The notes under the pieces were generated by a model. The model saw nothing but the letters and a program-made list of their open reading frames with translations, was not told where the DNA came from and did not search any database. Both the position numbers and the translations under genes were made by a program. From Sipunculus nudus (Eukaryota; Annelida; Sipuncula; Golfingiida; Sipunculidae), in contig CM049309.1 in assembly GCA_026874595.1 (NCBI GenBank), forward strand, positions 42,673,079 through 42,737,078: a stretch of DNA of 64,000 nucleotides, in the 5' to 3' direction. The stretch's first letter is position 1. Each line of letters begins with the position of its first letter. Positions 36,561 to 47,270 of the stretch are shown here, piece by piece.

Positions 36561-36650
36561 CTCCACCTTTGACACTGCACAGGATGCAGGTTAAGCTGAG
36601 CAGAAGCTGCAGCTTACTCAATGTCATATTGCCATTATAATAATCACACC
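36561..36650 (-). CDS. Exon with start codon and signal peptide
   Basis: A strong pyrimidine-rich acceptor (TTTTTCTGTTTCAG) precedes the exon, so a non-coding exon must lie upstream. Coding starts at 36627 and reads MTLSKLQLLLSLTCILCSVK followed by GGGR: a short n-region, a leucine-rich core and a small-residue cleavage region, i.e. a signal peptide. An earlier ATG at 36635 opens a two-codon reading frame stopped by TGA that overlaps the real start, a possible brake on translation. Three GT donors at 36566, 36560 and 36554 are all phase 1, so the exact end is uncertain by 6 or 12 bases but the frame is not. Phase 1 fits entry into an Ig/FN3-type module. The acceptor region is tandemly duplicated just upstream (36651-36755). 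Confidence 0.7.
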
Positions 36651-36760
36651 CTGAAACAGAAAAAGGGATATCATTTATAATGTTTAACAATAATTATATT
36701 CTGGAAAAGAAAAAGGGATATAATTTATAATGTATAACAATGATCACATCCTTGAAGAAA
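36651..36760. repeat. 57-bp tandem duplication covering a splice acceptor
   Basis: GAAACAGAAAAAGGGATATC then ATTTATAATGTTTAACAAT (36654) repeats as GGAAAAGAAAAAGGGATATA then ATTTATAATGTATAACAAT (about 36709). Read on the minus strand, each copy is a pyrimidine tract plus CAG, so the acceptor before the signal-peptide exon exists twice. Further partial copies at 40905-40990 are separated by a 4.1-kb insertion. Confidence 0.75.
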
Positions 36761-37131
36761 CTAGTGGCCCATGGGCCATGATGCTTAGCTGACTTTAAGA
36801 CACCTTTAACAATGGGTAACATGACTCCCAGAGTGCTCAAAACCGTGCATTTTGCAAATAGATATAGGTTACAGTGACCTTATTCTACATCCTGCTGTAA
36901 GCATTTGTGTCAATCTGACTAACAGAAAGTTATAATCATGTAATAGTTAATGTTACTTGGGGTGTTGCTTCATGAAAAAAAATATTCAGGGAAGTTTTAG
37001 GGAATTTTGGCCCCATGTATGCTTCCAATAATTTATCAAACATCTGTTGACATCATTAGGAAAAAAATAAATTCTATCTGGTAATAATCTTTTTAGCGAT
37101 GGCTATATGAACAAATTTTTTTTTTCACAAG

Positions 37132-37938
37132 AGACCCAGGGGTCTAATGTTCACTCTGTGAATTACTGATTAAGAAAGAAAAAAGGTGAGTGTGCAAATA
37201 CAATTCATTCCTTTCCAAGTGGGCATTGTCCTATTGCACAAGTTTACAGAGTGAATTAACTACAAATGTGAAAGAGAAATGGTAAATTAGAAAAAGATGA
37301 ACAGGAAATATGAAGACAAAATTTGATGTTCTATTAAGGCGCCATCTTGAAACAAATTTGACTGAATTTATATACTCATTTTATTTCTCTTCCTTCAAGG
37401 AATTGATTTCTTTGATAAGAAACCCAAAATATTAATACTTGATGACATATCTTTGAAAAGGCAGAAAAAACTATAACAGCCTGCCAAAACAAGGTCAACA
37501 CAGGTGATGCCACCTGCAGGTCAAAATCATTTAGCAGTCACATGATCAATATTCTGAAGGCTGCAGCAGTTAGCAGTTCCCAAGATATTTGATAACAGGC
37601 AATACATCATGTATTGAAACACATCAAGTTGTCAAATTTTGCTATCAACACAATTTGAAGTTCTGTGGAGGAATCATCTTGAAAATGACTTGACTGAACT
37701 TATACTCAAATTATTCCCTTCCTCTAAATAACTGTTGACTATGATATGAAGGCCAAAATATTAACACTTTATTACTGATCTTGGAAGAAGTGGGAAAGAC
37801 TATTTTGGCAGGCAGAAAGTAGGTCAACATAGGTGGCGCCACCAAAATCTTTTGTTTGCACAGACGGTGGACAGTTGACAGTAGACAGTGGACGGCAGAC
37901 GTTGCGCCTTGGCATAAGTTCACAGAGTGAACTAAAAT
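37132..37938 (+). mobile_element. Nested ~800-bp element with TTCAC...GTGAA ends
   Basis: The left end is AGACCCAGGGGTCT (arms AGACCC/GGGTCT) followed by GTTCACTCTGTGAA. The right end is GTTCACAGAGTGAACTAAAA. Two monomers share CAAAATATTAA, TAGGTCAACA(C/T)AGGTG..GCCACC and GTGAA blocks. GGTGGCGCCACC is at 37832-37843. Confidence 0.65.
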
Positions 37939-38002
37939 TCTTTTGATTTAGATAAATGAAAATAAAATGAAATTTAAATTATCCAGAGAATATTAAAACA
38001 AG

Positions 38003-39535
38003 TGGCCCATGGGCCATGAAGCTCAGCTAATTTTGACGGAGTGCTCATGTTTTTTTATTAATGTTATATATTGTCTGTGAGAATAGCCTATGGCTAAAAT
38101 TACAGTGTTGAAAAAATGGACAGAAAATAAAAATTTCAGGATTCATAGGAGATTTGCCCAGGAGCCCCCTGGATTTCACAATAGAGGGTTCCAAGGAAAA
38201 TAGATACAATTTGTACCCTTTCTGTGTAGGTGCTCAAAATCATGTTTCTGATCCATAGCTAGGAGAATATAGGTCACCATGGTCTGGTTTCAGGTTTCCA
38301 AAGAGAACTGCCAAGGATTTCCCTGAATATCATGTTAGAAGAGGCTAGGGCTAATGGATATACAATTTGTGCTTTGTCTGTCTGGGTGTGCAAAACCATT
38401 TTTCAGCCTATAGGTTGCAAAATATAGGTCAGGGTGACCTAATTTCAGGTTTCCATAGACACTGGCCAAGGACAACTAAGAATGTAACACTAGAAGATTC
38501 TAGGCCTAACAGATACAACGTGTGCCCTGACTGACTGTCTGGGTGCTTATATGACTTCTTTTCCTAGAGGTCATAAAAATATAGGTCATGGTGACCTAAT
38601 TTAAGTTTTCAAAGGAGATTTGCCTAGGACCTCCCAGGATGTTGCATTAGAAGATTCTAGGCCTAACAGATATGATTAGTGCCCATCTGACATTCAGGAG
38701 CCTCAAAATCAGTTTTTTTTGTCTTGTAGGTCACAAAATCACAGGTGTCCCAGGAGATTTGCATAGAAACTCCCAGGATATTGAGTTAAAAGATTCTAGG
38801 CCTCACATATATGAATTTTTAAGTGACATTCTGGGTGTTTAAAATCATGTTTTTGGCCTGTAGGTCACAAAATATAGGTTACCAGGACCTAATTTCAGGT
38901 TTCCAAGGAGACTTGCCTAGGACCCCCCTAAATGTCACGTTGGATGATTCTAGGCCTTATTGATTCAATTTGTGCCCTGTCTGACTGTGTGATGCTAAAA
39001 AACTTGTTTTCAGCCTGAAAGTCATAAAATATAGGTCACCATGACCTTATTTCAGGTTTCAAAGGAGATTTGCCTGAAACTCCCAGGATATTGTGTACGA
39101 AGATTCTTGGCCTCACAGATATTTGTCCCCATCTAACATTCAGGGTGCTCATATGACATCTTTTCCCTATAGGTTGCAGGATAGGTCACAGTGACCTATT
39201 TTCAGGTTTTCAAGGACATTTGCCTAGGATCTCCCAAAACTTCAGGTTAGACGTTTATAGGCCTAATGGATACAATTTGTGCCCCGTCTGACTGTGTTGG
39301 TGCTCAAAATCAGCCCGTAGGTCACAAAATATAGGTCACCATGGCCTATTTTTAGTTTCCAAGGAGATTTGCCCAGGACCTCCCTGGATATACAGTAAGA
39401 TGTTTCTAGGTCTAAAGGTTACGATTTGTGCCCTGTTAATGGACGGCCGGCCGGACGGCCATACAACCGGATGGACACCAGGAAAAGGGTGATGGCTATA
39501 GCTTAGATGACTTACAGTCAGCTGAGGTAAAAACT
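38003..39535 (+). mobile_element. Nested element with nine ~154-bp family C monomers
   Basis: The left end has TGGCCCATGGGCCA (38003-38016) and GAAGCTCAGCT. Monomers with AATATAGGTCACCATG(A/G)CCT begin near 38271, 38425, 38579, 38735, 38870, 39028, 39180 and 39328, plus one degenerate unit before them. A GGACGGCCGGCCGGACGG tract and hairpin TAGCTTAGATGACT/AGTCAGCTGAGGTA (39499-39529) close it. Confidence 0.7.
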
Positions 39536-39829
39536 GGGTTACAAAGCTTTAATCATCATATCTGTAAAACTGATTTTTAACCAGTTAATTTTCCTCACTA
39601 CCAGCAAGGATTTTTTATGATGCACCAGTTGTCCTAAAATAAGCTTCCGTAACCTTTGACTGTAATCTGGTTTGTGTGAACAAAAATCTGTTCGCACCAA
39701 TTTCATGTTGCATGACTCTTATGAAGCCTAAACTATCTCCATGCCTGCAAAGGATATATTTATTATACAAAAAAAATGTGTAAATATAATTTTTAACTCT
39801 AAAAACAGTTTAAAGATATGACAAAATGA

Positions 39830-40902
39830 GCAAAGATAAAATTACAGAAAAGCTTCCCAAAATTCTTGATGAAGTGTACCAGTGGTATGCACTGCAAGAG
39901 ATATTAATGGAATATACTCAACACTTTTCCAGCAATAAATCACTTTGTGGGCCCAATTAAATATGTACTTCAGTCTGACATTGTAACCCCTTGTGATACA
40001 ATACAAAATCCATAATGTAGCATAAGTAAAGAAACATAATGAAATAAATAAGGAAAACAATAACATTCATCTAGATTATGCATCCTGTGTGTGTGTGTGG
40101 GGGGGGGGGGGAGGGGTGCAGAGGGGAAGCCAAGGTAAGCTGGACCAAGTTGTAGCCTAGCTGAGCTGAGCTGCCTGGAGTCTGGAGTGATTCCATAACA
40201 TAGGTGAGGGCTCCATCACCAACTACACACCATGCACTGTTTAACAGGGCTGGCCTGATGTAAACTATACTTGAAATGGCATCTAAAAACTTGAATAAAG
40301 GCTACTCTTTTCAAACAATTCCTCTGAAATTTCATATTTTAAAAGATTAAATCCTTATGTAAACATGCTGTGAAAATAAAATCAACAGTGCGTACAGGGA
40401 AAAAACATGCCGTGGCCCAAAACTGGACAAAATTCAAGGAACTGAATTTGCACAACTCAGCTCTAATTTTGGGTATACAACTATATCTTGAATAAATTAA
40501 GTTATATCCCTGAAAAAAAGTCTCTAGCTTCAGCAATTCCCATGTTAAGTGAGTAAATATATTTCCTGATTTTTTTACAAAGTGCATTAACTTCTAGAAA
40601 TAACACAATACTAACCTAATTTCTTGTCTGTCAATAGAAAATGCATAAAGGGATATGTATATTAAATATGATCCAAAAACAAATCAGATGTTTCGATATT
40701 AGGCAGCCCTGAAGTGTAACAAGGGTTTTTAATAGAAAATTGAGGTTTTCCCTTAATATCTCAAAGGAACAAAGTTGTAGTGACCCAATTTTTGGAATAG
40801 TAGGAGATTTTGGGGACACCTAACTGTGATGGACAGACAGCTGATGGACAAAAGACCATTGCTGTAGCTCAGTTAACGCATAGTCAGCTAAGCTAAAAAA
40901 AT
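39830..40902 (+). repeat. Family A unit, second large copy
   Basis: It parallels 19850-21440: CACTTTGTGG, TTGTAACCCC, ATACAATACAAAATCC, a (TG)n(G)n tract, GTGCAGAGGGGAAGCC, ATTAAATCCTTATGTA, TCTCTAGCTTCAGCAATTC, GGAGATTTTGGGGACA. The tail hairpin ends in AGCTAAAA. Confidence 0.65.
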
Positions 40903-40989
40903 GCCTGTCATTTATAATGTATTACAATGATCACAACCTGGAACATAAAGAAATGCCTCTATAAAGAAATGCCTGTCATATTTATAATG

Positions 40990-41679
40990 TATAGCTTAAT
41001 GACTTAGAATATTTTTAATGCCATTCTTGTTGCCAGGTGCATACACTTTCATACTTTATCTTGACCTTCTAGATAATTAAATTAAATTCCTCTTTAAATA
41101 ATATCTAACTAAAAATCTGATGGGCCTAATATCTTACAGAATAATGTCTGACTAAAAATCTGATGGGTCTTTTATATCTGATGGAATAATATCTGACTGA
41201 AAATCTTCACCCGATAATTAGTTTTGGACCCCCATAAAATAACCACAAAACTGAAGGAAACATACCTAACTCTGTATCAACAGAAAAGCCTGGCTCAATG
41301 AGTTTTGGTCTTCCCTCTGAATGACAAATAGACAGACTATTTTATACAAGTATATCAGTGGCTTGAGCAGTATTTACCAATATCCCCTGTAGTGTTGTTT
41401 TTGGGTAAACATAGTTCTAGGTAATATAATGTCTCGCTATGTACACTACATTATGACAGAGAGTGCAGAACTGTAAAGCTAGTGGATATGTACACAGGTA
41501 AATAGGGTGGAAATTACTGAGAAATATACTTCCTGAATGGATCAATTATGCTCTAAGCAAGGACATTTGTTCCAATAACCAGGATGTTCCATTTTTATAT
41601 CAAACATACCGTACATGAGCCAAATATTTTCTCATATGGATATATTCACACCAGACCCTAAATTAAGTATTATAACAAG
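40990..41679. other. Intron or upstream sequence, no strong feature
   Basis: A short internal repeat, TATCTGA.TGAAAATCTGATGG, occurs three times at 41100-41215. Otherwise nothing recognisable. Confidence 0.35.
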
Positions 41680-42075
41680 TGACCCATGTATGACACTCAG
41701 CCGATTGACATGTTGAGAATATGTCCTTGCTTTGGCAACTAATTAAGATAATGTCAGTGGAATCATCATTCATGCATATTCAAGCACAAGTTCATCATTC
41801 AAGACCTACAAGCACACCAAATTTGATGACAATCCAATCAGCCATTTCTTGAGGAATGTGGCCATTTGTGTGTATTTTGCATGACTTTTGGGGTGCTCAA
41901 ATTCTGAGAATATAGGTCACAGTGACCCAATTTCAGATTTCTAATGAGACCTTTTGAGGATATCTCTCAGGATATCAAGTAAAAAGATTCTGGTTCCTAT
42001 GGTTATGATTTGTGCCCTACTTTGGTATCAAATTTTCAGTTATTCTGGAGGGTGCTTATAAGGTTATATGGGAAA
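41680..42075 (+). repeat. Truncated element (decayed terminal palindrome, family C)
   Basis: The left end CAAGTGACCCATGTATGACA is followed by CTCAGCCGATTGACATG, as in 17586 and 23086. Family C blocks follow up to TATTCTGGAGGGTGC. The microsatellite and 3' hairpin are absent. Confidence 0.6.
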
Positions 42076-44340
42076 CAGATCTGCAGTTACTCCTAACACA
42101 TATAAGACCCAATTCATGACAAAACAAAACCAGACAGTGTGAATGTCGGCTTAAAGCTTTTGTGGGGGTTAGGAGTAAGTTTAAGAATAGGTTAGGAGTA
42201 AGGTTAAGAATAAGTTAAGAGTATAAGGTTAAGATTAGGGTTAAGTTTAAAGTTATAATAAGTTTCTTAGGATATTTGGAATGATTAAATACAAAGTCTG
42301 CAAAACTTAGATCCGAACTTCATTATTTGTGTGTCCTGTCGAGTATTGTGGTTGGTCTCCTTCCACAGATACCCAATAATATTATACAACCAGGGAATAT
42401 ATTTTATGTCCACAATAATTTTAAATTCATGAAATAAGTTGTGATTTTAACAAATATTCCACTTGTTAATCAGCAAAGTTCAAAAGAATTGACAAAGGTA
42501 TAATATTTATATGTGTCAAACCATTTCATCACTTCTTCAAATTTTGGACTGTTCTAGCCAAACTGAAACATTTTCCCTCGAGGCTCGACCATTTGTTTAT
42601 AAAAACTTTGCCAGTATTTTCTTTTACTATTTCCTCTCATATAATGCATATTCCCCCATTGATTTATGGAAATCTTTCATCCATTCATGCAGAATGAGTA
42701 TGCCAGGCTTTATTTTAAGCACTGCATAGTGCTGTTCAACTGCACATATAAATGTGTAACTGTAACAAATATTTAATTCTTTTTACATTGTGTCTATATA
42801 CACTTAATTGACATTAATATAACATTCACAGTTTAAATATATGATAGGTCAAACACAAAATTTCAAATGTATATTGTTTACAGTTCACTGAGCATCTCAA
42901 AACATTAAGGATAAATTAAATGTTCCCAGAATATAAATAAACATATACTTAATTATATAACTTGATATATGCAGCCAATTTATATAGATGATCATCCAGT
43001 TTGCAGGTACCAAAATTGCAGGTATTGGCAACTGATTTGATTCAAAGACCATTACTAATATCTCACTTGTTGATCATAATAATATTTTTAGCTTGGTGCC
43101 ATAAGTCATAATTTCTTTTTCTCTATCCAATGATATAGATAATGCCAAAGATAAATAAAAAATGATTTTTTATGCAAGTCCCTACCCTTAGCATTCCTGG
43201 GCCTACCCATTCTGTCAATTTTTATGTATTAATTGTTTTCATCATTAATCCTTCCCCTCATAAGCACACTCAGGAGGTATTAAAACAGGAAAGAATGAGT
43301 CATTTATAATTTAAAAAACAAAAGCCTGATTAGTGATGGTCATCACAATGCTTCACCTGCCACAAGTGCATATCACAGGTCAGACTGCAGTACCTGTAAA
43401 CAGTAGATATGCTTTTGCAAGACTAAGTTCAAAGTAGAAGAGAAATATTTTACATTTGCCCTTCTTAAAGGTTTATATCTGCTTACATTAATTCTGATGT
43501 GCAGTATAATTTGTCCAACATTAGGCAAATTATGCTCTCAATATTTGCCAATAAAACTGTTAAGATGTCTGGTTTGAATGCTTTTCATATCCATTTTATA
43601 CTAACAGAACACTGAGACTGGGATGGATTTTATTGGATATCAAAGGACTGTAACAGACAGTTATATATACTAACATAACCAAATCAGCTATGGAGTCAGA
43701 TTTCTGGATTAGGCAAAACCCACTTGGTTGATCATGAAAATATGCAGACAGAGTTAAAAGCGGCATGCAGTTACTAACCTGGTATCTGTGCTGACCCTCT
43801 TGAGCTATTGCACACTTCATGCAAGTCATGAATACGAAAACATCAAACCAAAGTTACACCTTGTGTCCTGAATTCTGTAGCCCTAACTGTAAGTGCTTAT
43901 CTGATTACACTGCATATACTCTTTGGAATGTCTCTTTAATCAGGCAAATAAGATTTGAAGACAGGGTCACTGGGTACGTCCTTGTCAATAATATAAATAA
44001 GGTACTCTTACCTGCCTAAACATGTGCGTATATAGCTATTCTCTGATAAAAAAAAACGACTAGAAAATGTCTAGAGGACTGTATCTGGAATGAGAGAAAT
44101 GTATACACACACCATCACACACACCCTCACAGTCATGTACAGAACTGACCAATAATACTTTGTGTAGGCTTAATCAGAGAACCTAATGTTCTGCCAATAT
44201 GGAACGTGACTAATAGGATGAACCAAATATTATATCTAGAAGCAGATCCCAGTAAAACTTTTTGAAAAAAAGTGTTGAATGTGAAACATAAAAATTTTGT
44301 ACAAATTAATTCATAACAAAAGCACATACATCAAATCTAG
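42076..44340. other. Long region without recognised gene or repeat family
   Basis: A GGTTAAGA-like purine-rich stretch lies at 42165-42255. Reading frames here (for example 42511-42729 and 43819-44019 on plus) are short, isolated and without domain features or convincing splice sites. Confidence 0.35.
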
Positions 44341-45260
44341 ATAATACACCTGTTGTGTATCTGGTGACCTCTGACCTCATTAAATATGCATGAATTTTTA
44401 TGAGAATGTAATTCAGGTGAGAAACTCTATTGGTTAATGTTTATTAAGTTTCATGAAAATCCCTAAGATTTATTAAGTCACCATGGAGAAACCCAAAGTC
44501 AGGTGACCTCTGACCTTATAAAATATGGGTGGATTTTGTTTAATCAAAATTAGGCGAATTATTATACTGATTAATATTTCTGCTGAGTTTGATCAAAATC
44601 CATCGTATTCCTTGTAAGTTATCACGGTGACACCACAGAGTAGCCTTGTGACCTCTGACCTCATTAAATATCCATGGATTTTGCCTAAAATCAAACTCTG
44701 TTAAGATATTCTATTTTTAAGTAGTTGTATTGAGTTAAATGAAAATCCATCAAAGCCCTGGTAAGTTATCGTGGCAATACTAAAAGTTAATGGACAGACC
44801 GACTGATGGACAGAGGAACTTCGGGTATACCATAATACGTCCCATCCTAGACAGAAAAAAACACAAAAATTATAAAGTGTGACCAAAACCTAATCAAATC
44901 TAGATGTCTTTAAGATGCACCTGATCCTAAAAAAGAAGCAAATCCAAGTAAAACATTTAGAGAAATAAAGTCATATAGGAAATTTTAAAATTTTGTATAA
45001 AAAAATCATAAAAAAACAAAAAATCATTCAAGTGTGACCAAAACATAATCAGCTCTTGTGACCCATAAGATGCACCCGCCACTACAATTAGAAGTAGATC
45101 TGAGTAAAACATATCGAGATATTGCTTCTCATATGAAAGGTTAAAATTTTGCATTAAAAAATTCATAAAAAATTCCAAAAATCATACAGCTCTGGAGACC
45201 CATAGGATGCACTTGCTACAACAATCGGAAGAAGACCCATGCAAGTAAAACTTTTTAAGA
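44341..45260 (+). repeat. Two tandem blocks of ~143- and ~150-bp monomers
   Basis: GGTGACCTCTGACCT.AT(T)AAATAT recurs near 44362, 44502 and 44648, ending in a GACAGACCGACTGATGGACA stretch and GTCCCATCCTAGAC. A second type, with GTGACCAAAACNTAATCA and CCCATA.GATGCAC, follows near 44880, 45035 and 45185. Confidence 0.6.
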
Positions 45261-45389
45261 TAAGACAGAAGGAGCTGATCACTATATCCTCCTCTCCGCT
45301 GAGGCAGGGGAAAATAAGAGAACCTAATCTGCTAGCAATATGGAGAGTGACTTATGACATAAGTAGTAAAGGCTTAATGAGAACCTGTG

Positions 45390-46340
45390 TATAATGCTTT
45401 CATGCTGGACCGTTACTTTTCAAGTACAAGTGTGACATGTATATGAACAATGCAAGCAATGATCTTTTGAGTACATGCACCAATTACACAAACATCACTG
45501 CTGAAATACTAGCACGGGTGCACATAACACAAAAATGATTGTAGGTGGCACCACCAGTCTTATGTACAAGAAAGCCATAAAAAATGTATGGACATGCAAG
45601 ATTTCAGGCAGATACTTCAAACCACTCTTGGCTAGATGCATGAAACAATTGTAGATGGCGTCACAAGTCTTGTATAATACAAACTATCCGAGATGTATGG
45701 ACATGTATAATTTCAGGCTGATATCATGTCAATTTACTCCTGAGGAATAAGCAGGAGCATACACCGAAAAATTGGTGTAGTTGGCACCAGCGTTCTTGCA
45801 CATGACAAAGCTATCTGAGATGTATACATATGCCCAATTTCAGGCTGATATATCAAATCCCTCCTGATAAATAAGCAGGGACATACAGTGCAAAAATTAT
45901 TGTAGGTGGTGCCACCAGTCTTGTATATGACAAACCTATCCAATATGTATACATATGAACAATTTCAGGCTGATATATCAAACCCCCCCTGAGAAATAAG
46001 CAGGTACATACACTGTGCAAAAGGCACTGTAGGTGGGGAAACCAGTCTTGTGTACGAGAAGGCCATCAAAGATGCATGGACAGTTCAAAATATGCGGCCA
46101 ATACATCAAACTACCGGTACTCATGATTTAGGTGCACTGGGTTGACCAGGCTTAGGTGAGAAAGGCAGTTGCCTTGAGTGAAGGGGAACAAATTGCTCTC
46201 AGGATCTACTGCACTGAGTGAACTCTTGACCTGCATCTGGCTGCAATGAGTGACCTAGCTCTTGACCTGTTGCATGATCTGATACAGTTGGCAGGCTGCC
46301 AAAGCTGTAAATAGATTCAGACTGACCTTTGACCTAGTTT
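45390..46340 (+). repeat. Family D monomers plus CACTCAGTG repeat, mirrored at 30020-30840
   Basis: The 45390-45545 part matches 16040-16330. About four family D monomers follow (GGTGGTGCCACC at 45905-45916). The 46138-46335 part is the reverse complement of the 30020-30450 repeat. The block order and orientation are the mirror image of 30020-30840. Confidence 0.65.
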
Positions 46341-47270
46341 ACATGGTGGCCATTTTCAAGGTTTGACTGATAAAAGATATTCAATCACCAAAATTATGCA
46401 CTCTGTTGTACCTAAATATGAGCAGGCTACAGTATCAGTAAAACATTATTTTAAGATATTCCTGGAACAAGTCATTTCTTTTTAAATAAACTGTAAAACA
46501 AAAGATACCCAAAGACCATATGTTCTTTGGCAATTAAACTTTCTTGAGATACTTTTTCATTCATATCGACAGACAAAATCAAAGGTCATAACCTCAGAAC
46601 CAGCTAGTTCCATAATCATCTTATATGACACGTTTTGCCAGCAGAGGGTTTGGACACCAGTGTGCATATATTATGATCAGCAGGACATGCATGCAAGTGT
46701 GTAAACATCGATGCGGGAATTGTTTATTCAAAAGTTTTGTTGTTTTATAAAGTGTGAATAATTTAAGTTTGTCATCACAAGGAGTAACACTGGCTTATAT
46801 AATGCTCTGATGTCCCAATGAAGTTTATAATTAACGAGGGTAAAGGCACAAGGTTCCCCAGGGCCCGCTAGTTATGTAATATATGGCATGTTTTGCCGGT
46901 ATCTTTGGAAATTGACCGGGGATGTCAGGTTTAAGATTAAGAGCTGACAAAAGAATCTGACTGCCATTGGAAGTTCCACATCTTCCAAGAACCATTAAAA
47001 ACTAAAACTTACAGCCATGTAGTTTCACAGGCATTAGCTAGTACATATCTATGTACTATCTAAAAGTGTCAGTAAATGTTGCTGGTGGTGGTGAGTGTTT
47101 CTGGAAAAATGTCACTACAGCAGTAGTACACTACAGCATGTAAACATATGTGATTTTATACCAGTATGTCTGCACCCACTGGAACATTTAGTTTGATATT
47201 TAATAGGTCACAGAGTTAAGCTGTTAACACTATTAAATGAAAATAATTTCATTCATCCTCGAGGATGTAG
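46341..47270. other. Unique sequence, no recognised feature
   Basis: No repeat family, open frame with domains, or clear promoter motif was seen. Confidence 0.35.

Larger units (their letters stand above)
1332..36650 (-). other. Gene span: gp130/Domeless-like class I cytokine receptor (5' part, incomplete)
   Basis: Nine exons on the minus strand join in frame into a secreted or type I membrane ectodomain: signal peptide, the end of one module, three complete FN3 modules and half of a fourth. Every assigned internal exon has AG/GT borders. Inter-module introns are phase 1; three of the intra-module introns are phase 0, which matches the two-exon-per-FN3 layout usual for class I cytokine receptors. 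The first complete module ends GGIWSEP, like a degenerate WSXWS box. Two later modules carry paired cysteines near strand C' and one ends GGIHWGDC. Seven N-X-S/T sequons fit an extracellular protein. In other animals such receptors bind helical cytokines and signal through JAK/STAT, but the membrane and cytoplasmic parts are left of the window, so that role is inference. The first half of the first module and the 5' non-coding exon were not found. Other multi-FN3 receptors remain possible. Confidence 0.72.
36765..40902 (+). mobile_element. Composite nested element inserted in the 57-bp repeat
   Basis: The left end is TGGCCCATGGGCCA (36765-36778) plus GATGCTTAGCTGAC. The right end is TAGCTCAGTTAACG...AGTCAGCTAAGCTAAAA (40865-40898). 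The flanks ACAATGATCACATCC (left) and TTTATAATGTATTACAATGA then TCACAACC (right) are copies of the same 57-bp unit. Inside lie two further elements (37132-37938 and 38003-39535) and a family A unit (39830-40815). Confidence 0.6.

Noticed and set aside
42165-42255. Interstitial telomere-like GGTTAAGA/TTAGGG stretch
   Set aside because: Only one true TTAGGG was seen and the rest is irregular purine-rich sequence. There is no tandem telomere array.
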